From an uncultured Actinomycetes bacterium (lineage in GTDB: Bacteria > Actinomycetota > Thermoleophilia > Miltoncostaeales > Miltoncostaeaceae): DNA of 9,841 nt. The notes beneath the pieces were generated by a model. That model ran no database searches, was not told the origin of the DNA, and worked only from the letters and a program-made list of their open reading frames with translations. This document shows, one piece after another, positions 5,629-9,841 of this stretch. Position 1 is the first letter of the stretch. The number at the start of each line of letters is the position of its first letter. The stretch spans positions 1-9,841 of the forward strand of contig CAIPNN010000017.1 of NCBI GenBank assembly GCA_903866425.1, read 5' to 3'. The position numbers were made by a program, and so were the translations under genes.

Positions 5629-6504
5629 ATGACGGCGACGTCCCTGAGCCACGTGCATGAGATGGCGGCCGCGCTGGAGCGTGCCGATGCCTCGGCGCGC
5701 GTGCTGGGAGCCCGTGCACTGGCCGCACGGGACGGCGCGGGCCCGGCTGCGGCGTTCTCCGCGCTGGCATCAGCCGGGCCGGAGGGTCTCGTTCCCGCGG
5801 TGGGCACCGGCGGCGCCCTCGCCGCCCGCCACCTTGAGCAGGCGGCATTGGCAGCATCTGCTGCCGCTGACGTGCTTCCCGGCGAGGTCGTGGATGCCCT
5901 TGCACACGCTGCTGCGGCATCACGCGCGCAGGCGGGCGGAGCGAACGCCCTTGATCCGGCTGGCGCAGCCCGCGCCGTACGCCGCGAGGTAGCCGCCGTG
6001 CGCGGCATCACCACCCACGCCATGCGTCGGGACACCACATGGGAGGTCATGCGGCTTGGCACGTACCTGCCGCGTGCCGCCTGGATGACCGCGCTGCTGC
6101 TGTCGTGCGCGCGCGTCGCGGCCGACGACCCCGCTGCTGCCGACGCCGTGTGGCTTGCTGCCGCCGGCGTCGCAGGCGCGCGGGGGGGCGAGGCCCCACC
6201 CGCCGCGGAGGTGCCGGTGCTGCTCGTCACCGACGACCGTGCGCCCGTGAGCGTGGCGTACGCCGTTGAGGAGGTCACCGGTGCGGTGTTCGCACTCACC
6301 CGTCACGACGCCGCGCACTCGGCCGCGCTCGCACTGGCGCGCGCAACCGCTGCGCGCCTCTCGAACCCCGCGCTCAGGGCGAACCTCGCTGATGACCCCA
6401 GCGCGACACTCGTCGAGGTACTCGACGCCATCGGTGCACTGGCGGCGGCCGCCATGCCCCTGCCGTCGATGCGCCCGGGCCAGGAGTCTGTCGCGGCGGC
6501 ATGA
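5629..6504 (+). CDS. Alpha-E (DUF403)-like protein, divergent
   Basis: The protein has 291 residues from the ATG at 5629. In-frame starts at 5527, 5593 and 5620 are possible, but none has a good ribosome site, and homology-like sequence begins at MAAALERADASARVLGAR. That segment resembles the alpha-E start (GRYxERAxxTARxL), and GITTHAMRRDTTWEVMRLGTYLPRAAWMTALLL (126-158) resembles its central motif (M-RD-x-GW-x-FL-x-LGxxLERA). The rest is alanine-rich helix. Alpha-E proteins usually stand beside an atypical ATP-grasp and a transglutaminase-like gene, thought to make a peptide-like product; neither is present here. Several usually aromatic or charged positions are changed, so it may be a diverged or repurposed copy. 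It precedes the antiporter gene by 33 bases. Confidence 0.55.
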   Translation: MTATSLSHVHEMAAALERADASARVLGARALAARDGAGPAAAFSALASAGPEGLVPAVGTGGALAARHLEQAALAASAAADVLPGEVVDALAHAAAASRAQAGGANALDPAGAARAVRREVAAVRGITTHAMRRDTTWEVMRLGTYLPRAAWMTALLLSCARVAADDPAAADAVWLAAAGVAGARGGEAPPAAEVPVLLVTDDRAPVSVAYAVEEVTGAVFALTRHDAAHSAALALARATAARLSNPALRANLADDPSATLVEVLDAIGALAAAAMPLPSMRPGQESVAAA

Positions 6505-6529
6505 CCTGACCCGTCAGGTTCCGTAGGAT
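6501..6529 (+). promoter_or_regulatory. Possible promoter of the antiporter operon
   Basis: ATGACC at 6501-6506 (four of six -35 positions) and TAGGAT at 6524-6529 (-10) are 17 bases apart. Transcription would begin about two bases before the GTG at 6538. The element overlaps the stop codon of the preceding gene. AGGA inside the hexamer is a competing weak ribosome site nine bases from the GTG. Confidence 0.4.
6504..6519. repeat. Palindrome ACCTGAC-CC-GTCAGGT upstream of the antiporter
   Basis: Two perfect seven-base arms are separated by CC, lying within the spacer between the proposed -35 and -10. With a two-base gap it suits a dimeric DNA-binding protein better than an RNA hairpin. The regulator is unknown; the HTH gene at the end of the same operon is one candidate. 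Confidence 0.4.
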
Positions 6530-6537
6530 CGCGCCCC

Positions 6538-7629
6538 GTGATCAGCATTTTCAACCGCATCGCGCCATGGCAGATCGCCGCGATGGCGCTCACCATTGCC
6601 GTGTCGGTCATCGCTGTCGTCATCAACACGCTGGGCGTGACGCCCACCGTGGTGTTCGGGGTTGCTGCCATCGCAACCATCGGACTCGCCTGGATGGTGG
6701 GGCTCTCCACCGAGCAACTGGCCGCCACCTCCGGGCCGAAGGCGAGCGCCCTGCTCAATGCCGCCTTCGGCAACATCGCCGAACTGGTGCTGGTACTCAT
6801 CGCCGTATCGAAGGGCCTCACCGATGTGGCCATCGCATCCATCGCCGGCTCGGTCATCGGCAATGCCCTCTTCGTGCTCGGCGCCGCGTTCCTCCTGGGC
6901 GGTCTGCGTCACGGCGTTCAGCGGTTCTCGCGCGATATCGCAAGCCTCAACTCGGTACTGCTGATCGTTGCGGTACTCGGCGTGGGAATCCCCACCGCCT
7001 TCGCGGCGCTTTCCGGTGCCCCCGAGAGCAGCCTCATGCGACTGTCGGACGTGGTGGCCGTGCTCTTCCTCGTGCTCTACGGCGCCTACCTCTATTCGTT
7101 CCTCCGGTCGGAGGATCAGCCGGACGACCTCGGGCATATGCCCAAGCTCATGCCGTGGTCGCGCATGGTGGCCATCGCGGTGCTGCTCATCGCGGGCATC
7201 GGCGTGGGAATCCTCGGCGAGGTGCTCGTGGGCAGCCTCGAGCCCGCCGCCGACTCGCTCGGCATCTCACCAGTGTTCATGGGCCTCATCGCCATCCCGG
7301 TCATCGGCAATCTCGCCGAGCACCTCGTGGCGGTACAGCTGGCCTTGCGCAACCGCATGGACTTCGCGGTGAACATCGCCATGGGGTCAACCCTTCAGGT
7401 CGTCATGTTCCTGGCACCGGTCATCGTGCTGGTGTCGCCGCTGCTCGGCCACGGCGTACCCTTGGTTTTCACCCCGCTCGAGATCATTGCGCTCGCCGGG
7501 GGTGCCATCGTCATCGGCATCGTGGGGTCTGATGGCGAGAGCACGTGGGTGGAGGGGGCGGCCCTCCTCGCCGTCTACCTGATGGTGGCGAGTGCCGCAT
7601 TCTTGTGGCCCGCCACCGGCATGACCTAG
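6538..7629 (+). CDS. Ca2+/H+ antiporter, CAX family
   Basis: The protein has 363 residues from the GTG at 6538, with about eleven hydrophobic segments across the whole length. Both CaCA alpha-repeats are visible: NAAFGNIAELVLVLIAVSKG with GSVIGNALFVLG (74-115) and PVIGNLAEHLVAVQLALRNRMDFAVNIAMGSTLQ (254-287). The ion-binding acidic residues are Glu82 (GNIAE) and Glu261 (GNLAEH). An acidic loop, SEDQPDDLGH (191-200), separates the halves. The family exchanges cytoplasmic Ca2+ (sometimes other cations) for protons at the inner membrane. TAG at 7627-7629 closes it, followed nine bases later by a small membrane protein and then an HTH protein; these may be cotranscribed. Substrate specificity beyond the family is inferred. 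Confidence 0.93.
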   Translation: MISIFNRIAPWQIAAMALTIAVSVIAVVINTLGVTPTVVFGVAAIATIGLAWMVGLSTEQLAATSGPKASALLNAAFGNIAELVLVLIAVSKGLTDVAIASIAGSVIGNALFVLGAAFLLGGLRHGVQRFSRDIASLNSVLLIVAVLGVGIPTAFAALSGAPESSLMRLSDVVAVLFLVLYGAYLYSFLRSEDQPDDLGHMPKLMPWSRMVAIAVLLIAGIGVGILGEVLVGSLEPAADSLGISPVFMGLIAIPVIGNLAEHLVAVQLALRNRMDFAVNIAMGSTLQVVMFLAPVIVLVSPLLGHGVPLVFTPLEIIALAGGAIVIGIVGSDGESTWVEGAALLAVYLMVASAAFLWPATGMT

Positions 7630-7632
7630 GCT
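7627..7632 (+). promoter_or_regulatory. Possible -10 hexamer TAGGCT overlapping a stop codon
   Basis: TAGGCT begins with the stop codon of the antiporter gene and ends six bases before the ATG at 7639. TTGTGG at 7603-7608 could be a -35 with an 18-base spacer. Together they would produce a leaderless message for the small membrane protein and the HTH protein. AGG may alternatively act as a weak ribosome site. Confidence 0.4.
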
Positions 7633-7638
7633 CACTCC

Positions 7639-7857
7639 ATGTGGCCACTTGCACCAACGCGTCTTGATGCCATCGCGTGGGCCGTCGCCATCGCGCTCGG
7701 CGCCATCAGCACCGCCGTCGCCAGCCTCTCCGGCGCCCGGCTTGGAGCTGCGCTCACACTGGGGGTGGTCCTGATGGTGGCGGTCGTCGTCGCCGCACTC
7801 ATCGTTGATGCGCGTACGCACCCCGAGCCGGTGCTGGCTGACCCCGGCGACGACTGA
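7639..7857 (+). CDS. Small two-helix membrane protein
   Basis: The protein has 72 residues from ATG. Two hydrophobic segments, IAWAVAIALGAISTAVASL (about 12-30) and LGAALTLGVVLMVAVVVAALIV (about 35-56), are joined by a short SGAR turn. A short N-terminus and an acidic C-terminal tail (DARTHPEPVLADPGDD) would both lie on the same side of the membrane. No family is recognised. It sits nine bases after the Ca2+/H+ antiporter gene and one base before the HTH gene, so it is probably translated together with the latter. It may be an accessory subunit or simply an operon passenger; nothing in the sequence decides this. Confidence 0.65.
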   Translation: MWPLAPTRLDAIAWAVAIALGAISTAVASLSGARLGAALTLGVVLMVAVVVAALIVDARTHPEPVLADPGDD

Positions 7858-7858
7858 G

Positions 7859-8587
7859 GTGAGCACCGGCGCGCACGGGCCATCCGCGAGGCGATGGCTC
7901 GGCGTGCGCGAGCGCATGCTCGACCCGGGGCGACGCACGCTCACCACGGGCGAGGCCGCTGCACTTATCGGTGTGAGCGTGCCCACCATGCGCCTCTGGG
8001 CCGACTCCGGCCGGGTGCCCTGCCACCGCACCGACGGCGGTCATCGCCGGTTTGAGGTGGAGGAGTTACGCGACTGGCTCCGCAGTGCAGGCGCACCGCC
8101 GCCCCGATCGGTGCGCGCCGCGCCGTCGGAGGTCGACTTCATCCCCTGCCCGAAGATGGCGCGCATCCTCACCGACGCCATCGACGCCATCACCGCCCGG
8201 TCCCTGCTGCACGAGGAGGGCGGGCCCGACCTTCCCGTGCCCCTCCCCACCGAGGCACGGGCGCTGGAAGACACCACCCGCTACGTGCGCCCGCTTGCCC
8301 GGGCCCTCGAGCTGGGCCGCCTGGGCCAGCTCGAGGAACGCGCCGAGGCCGCAGGCCTTCGCGGCACGGTGCGCGGGCAAGAGGTGGACGTGCTCATTCG
8401 CGACCGGCGCCTCTCAACCGCTGCTGCTGCCGAGGCCGAGATCGCCATTGCCGGAGGTGCGGATGTTGAGGAGTACGGCCTCGCCACGCTCCACTCCGTC
8501 ATCGAGCACCTCACCGCCGGCCTCGTGCGTGGCCTCGCGGGGCTTGAGACGGCAGTACCCGACCCACCCGACCTGCCACTCGAATAG
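7859..8587 (+). CDS. Excisionase/MerR-type HTH protein with unknown C-terminal domain
   Basis: The protein has 242 residues from the GTG at 7859, one base after the previous stop, implying translational coupling; GTG 7904 and ATG 7916 are alternative starts that keep all domains. Residues 28-74 form an excisionase/BldC-like winged helix: LTTGEAAALIGVSVPTMRLWADSGRVPCHRTDGGHRRFEVEELRDWL, with the GGHRRF wing. After a proline-rich linker (75-95) comes a 140-residue helical domain I do not recognise, with ALELGRLGQLEERAEAAGLRG and a hydrophobic C-terminal helix (YGLATLHSVIEHLTAGLVRGLAGLE). No transposase, integrase or metal-binding cysteine cluster is seen, so it is more likely a transcription regulator than an excisionase. 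It could regulate the antiporter operon it belongs to. Confidence 0.75.
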   Translation: MSTGAHGPSARRWLGVRERMLDPGRRTLTTGEAAALIGVSVPTMRLWADSGRVPCHRTDGGHRRFEVEELRDWLRSAGAPPPRSVRAAPSEVDFIPCPKMARILTDAIDAITARSLLHEEGGPDLPVPLPTEARALEDTTRYVRPLARALELGRLGQLEERAEAAGLRGTVRGQEVDVLIRDRRLSTAAAAEAEIAIAGGADVEEYGLATLHSVIEHLTAGLVRGLAGLETAVPDPPDLPLE

Positions 8588-8600
8588 GGCCGTGTATGCC

Positions 8601-8624
8601 AAGGGCCCGCCGAAGCGGGCCCTT
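8601..8624 (-). terminator. Terminator of rnpB (UUCG hairpin)
   Basis: AAGGGCCCGC (8601-8610) and GCGGGCCCTT (8615-8624) form a perfect ten-pair stem. Read on the minus strand the loop is UUCG closed by a C-G pair, an extra-stable tetraloop, and the stem ends in UU. It follows the RNase P RNA 3' end by about four bases. It may also stop rightward transcription from the HTH gene, where the loop would be CGAA. Confidence 0.75.
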
Positions 8625-8627
8625 GGG

Positions 8628-8962
8628 GTAGCGAGTCGTAAGCCGGATTCTGTCGTGGACAGTCATCCATCTGGGACGCCCGTTGCCGAGCGCCTCGTGC
8701 GGCCTACCTGGGACTGGGCGAGCAACCCGTGACGTCCCGACTTGGCCTTGCACCGGATGGGGTTTACCCAGCCGGCCTGTCACCAGACCGCTGGTGCGCT
8801 CTTACCGCACCTTTTCACCCTTACCTCTCCGGTTGCCCGGCGAGGCGGTTTCGTTTCTGTGGCACTTTCCCTCGGGTTTCCCCGGCTGGCCGTTAGCCAG
8901 CATCCTGCTCTGTGGTGTCCGGACTTTCCTCGAGGCCGAAGCCCCGCGACTGCCTGACTCGC
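8628..8962 (-). ncRNA. rnpB: RNase P RNA, bacterial type A
   Basis: This is the catalytic RNA of RNase P, which removes tRNA 5' leaders. On the minus strand the universal 5' core (GGAAAGTCCGGAC, 8921-8929 on the plus strand) and the 3' core (ACAGAATCCGGCTTA, 8639-8653) are both present and form P4. P1 is formed by GCGAGTC (8956-8962) and GACTCGC (8631-8637). A GGGTAAACC element (around 8760-8770) is the L15 loop that contacts the tRNA 3' CCA. About 335 bases is a normal length. It is on the same strand as lexA, 30 bases downstream, with its own -10. The outer ends are judged from P1; the exact 3' end could differ by a few bases. Confidence 0.96.
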
Positions 8963-8968
8963 ACCACC

Positions 8969-8974
8969 ACGCTA
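8969..8974 (-). promoter_or_regulatory. -10 element TAGCGT of rnpB
   Basis: The minus strand reads TAGCGT, then six bases, then the first base of P1 at 8962. This spacing is what a -10 needs to start rnpB exactly at its mature 5' end. The -35 region is poor (CTGTAA with an 18-base spacer). Confidence 0.5.
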
Positions 8975-8992
8975 TCGCGCCCCAGCCTGCCG

Positions 8993-9598
8993 TTACAGGT
9001 CGCGCATCACTCCCACCACGCGACCGATCACCGCGATGTCGGTGCCGACGATGGGTTCGTAGGCTTCGTTCTCGGCCTCCAGCCGCACGCCACCGGGCTC
9101 GCGGTACACGCGCTTGACCGTCGCCTCATCGCCCAGCAGGGCCACCACGATCTGGCCGTCGCGTGCCGTGTCCTGCTTCTTCACGGCCACCAGATCGCCA
9201 TCGAGGATGCCCGCGTTGATCATCGAGTCGCCCTTGACGCGCAACAGGTAGTCGGCGGCAAACGGCGCTGCCACGTGATCCTCCACGTGCTCGTCGGCCA
9301 GAATCGGTGCGCCGGCCGCGACAGCCCCAACAAGCGGCAGCATGAACTCGGATGACGCAGCGGGCTGCGGGGCCTTGCCACCCTTGATGCCGACCAGCAT
9401 TGCGCGCGGCTTTGAGGGGTCGCGCGTGAGGTGGCCACCTGCCTCGAGCTTCTCGAGGTGCCGATGCACTGTGGACGGCGACGCCAGACCAACGCCCGTG
9501 CCGATCTCCCGAACGGTTGGGGGGTAGCCGTGGCGCGCCACGTGGTCCTCGATGAAGGCCAGGATCTCTGCCTGCCTGCCCGTCGGTGCCTCGGCCAT
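8993..9598 (-). CDS. lexA: LexA SOS-response repressor/autoprotease
   Basis: LexA represses DNA-repair genes and cleaves itself when RecA filaments form on single-stranded DNA. The preferred start is the ATG complementary to 9596-9598 (MAEAPTGRQAEILAFIEDHV), giving 201 residues. An upstream ATG at 9644-9646 has a good GGAGG site but would place the LexA box inside the coding sequence. The N-terminal winged helix (about residues 5-65, YPPTVREIGTGVGLASPSTVHRHLEKLEAGGHL) is followed by the S24 protease domain. It holds the Ala95-Gly96 cleavage bond (VGAVAAG), catalytic Ser125 (KGDSM) and Lys162 (ATVKR). GAAGGG lies nine bases before the chosen ATG. The operator over its own promoter indicates autoregulation. 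Confidence 0.95.
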   Translation of the reverse strand: MAEAPTGRQAEILAFIEDHVARHGYPPTVREIGTGVGLASPSTVHRHLEKLEAGGHLTRDPSKPRAMLVGIKGGKAPQPAASSEFMLPLVGAVAAGAPILADEHVEDHVAAPFAADYLLRVKGDSMINAGILDGDLVAVKKQDTARDGQIVVALLGDEATVKRVYREPGGVRLEAENEAYEPIVGTDIAVIGRVVGVMRDL

Positions 9599-9625
9599 GC
9601 CGTCAAACCCTTCGATCGTGGAAGT

Positions 9626-9639
9626 CGAACTGGTGTTCG
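9626..9639. promoter_or_regulatory. LexA (SOS) box
   Basis: CGAAC-TGGT-GTTCG is a perfect palindrome matching the Gram-positive/actinobacterial LexA operator CGAAC-N4-GTTCG. It lies 27 bases upstream of the preferred lexA start and covers the predicted transcription start, the expected place for autorepression. Confidence 0.85.
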
Positions 9640-9641
9640 CC

Positions 9642-9650
9642 ACCATACCA
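9642..9650 (-). promoter_or_regulatory. Extended -10 promoter of lexA
   Basis: The minus strand reads TGGTATGGT, an extended -10 (TGN plus TATGGT at 9647-9642). Transcription should begin near 9635, inside the LexA box. The -35 region is not recognisable, as is usual for extended -10 promoters. Confidence 0.5.
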
Positions 9651-9661
9651 CGGCCTCCTGC

Positions 9662-9670
9662 TGCTACATT
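9662..9670 (+). promoter_or_regulatory. Possible extended -10 promoter of tRNA-Leu
   Basis: TGCTACATT is an extended -10 (TGN plus TACATT at 9665-9670) that would start transcription near 9677, about 30 bases before the tRNA. It lies back to back with the lexA promoter. Confidence 0.4.
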
Positions 9671-9680
9671 GCCCGCCGCT

Positions 9681-9699
9681 GCCCGATCAGGAATCGGGC
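9681..9699. repeat. Inverted repeat in the tRNA-Leu leader
   Basis: GCCCGAT (9681-9687) and ATCGGGC (9693-9699) form a perfect seven-pair stem around CAGGA, seven bases before the tRNA. If transcription starts near 9677 the transcript would open with this hairpin, which RNase P would later remove. A DNA-binding site is the alternative. Confidence 0.4.
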
Positions 9700-9706
9700 G
9701 CGCAAT

Positions 9707-9791
<85 letters not shown>

Positions 9792-9797
9792 TTCATG

Positions 9798-9823
9798 AAG
9801 GGCCCCGCAACAGCGGGGCCTTT
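9798..9823 (+). terminator. Rho-independent terminator after tRNA-Leu
   Basis: AAGGGCCCCGC (9798-9808) pairs with GCGGGGCCTTT (9813-9823) around an AACA loop: eight strong GC pairs, one G-U and two A-U pairs, followed by a short T tract. It begins six bases after the tRNA, so the tRNA is probably a single-gene transcript. Confidence 0.85.
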
Positions 9824-9841
9824 CGCGTTTTGGCACGCGCG

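Noticed and set aside
5507..5923. N-terminal extension of the peroxiredoxin up to 292 residues
   Set aside because: The extension is arginine/proline-rich with no family similarity, it overlaps the divergent alpha-E-like gene, and AGGAGG marks the GTG at 5506 as the start.
6567..7532. Arginine/histidine-rich frame within the antiporter gene
   Set aside because: It is the +2 frame of a gene with both alpha-repeat motifs, and its composition is typical of a shifted GC-rich frame.
8683..9117. Plus-strand open frame across rnpB and the end of lexA
   Set aside because: The region is accounted for by the conserved RNase P RNA cores and by LexA on the other strand.

Overview
The window is a GC-rich, gene-dense piece of a bacterial chromosome. 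Several features point to an actinobacterium, perhaps near Thermoleophilia: many GTG starts, a LexA with a Gram-positive-type box (CGAAC-N4-GTTCG), and a run of small zinc-ribbon proteins typical of GC-rich Gram-positives. That placement is an inference from composition and motifs. No IS element, integrase, phage gene, CRISPR array or plasmid function is visible. The region reads as ordinary core and housekeeping DNA with several unexplained small genes.

Layout from left to right. (1) The 3' part of a zinc-type alcohol dehydrogenase (3-698, +). (2) Two minus-strand genes (1743-1114 and 1010-780) whose short N-termini lead into a class III prepilin motif, RGQ(A/G)TVE; no Tad secretion machinery lies nearby. 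(3) A plus-strand trio (1826-2764): a helical coiled-coil-like protein, a zinc ribbon with a C-terminal membrane helix, and a 58-residue zinc ribbon. (4) A minus-strand pair: a four-helix membrane protein, then a GYD-domain protein (3584-2777). (5) An unrecognised 114-residue protein with a lysine-rich tail (3635-3979, +). (6) A minus-strand redox operon (5506-3999): Bcp-type peroxiredoxin, nitroreductase and single-domain rhodanese. (7) A plus-strand block (5629-8587): a divergent alpha-E (DUF403)-like protein, a Ca2+/H+ antiporter, a two-helix membrane protein and an excisionase-type HTH protein with an unknown C-terminal domain. (8) An information-processing block: rnpB (RNase P RNA) and lexA on the minus strand, with tRNA-Leu(GAG) diverging from lexA.

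Regulation can partly be read from the sequence. The lexA box lies over its probable transcription start and argues for a start codon 48 bases downstream of the longest frame. The rnpB -10 (TAGCGT) sits six bases before the P1 helix. Similar TA-N3-T hexamers occur 6-8 bases before the start codons of genes lacking a strong ribosome site (1743, 3064, 5629, 6538, 7639), which suggests leaderless or nearly leaderless transcripts. In two cases (3075-3077 and 7627-7629) the TAG stop of the upstream gene forms the first half of the hexamer. The alternative reading, that the AGG is a weak Shine-Dalgarno, cannot be excluded by eye.

No clear new multi-gene system is visible. The best leads are the orphan prepilin pair, the coiled-coil/zinc-ribbon trio with a two-tier inverted repeat between its first two genes, the antiporter-membrane-HTH operon, and the recurring hexamer/start arrangement.
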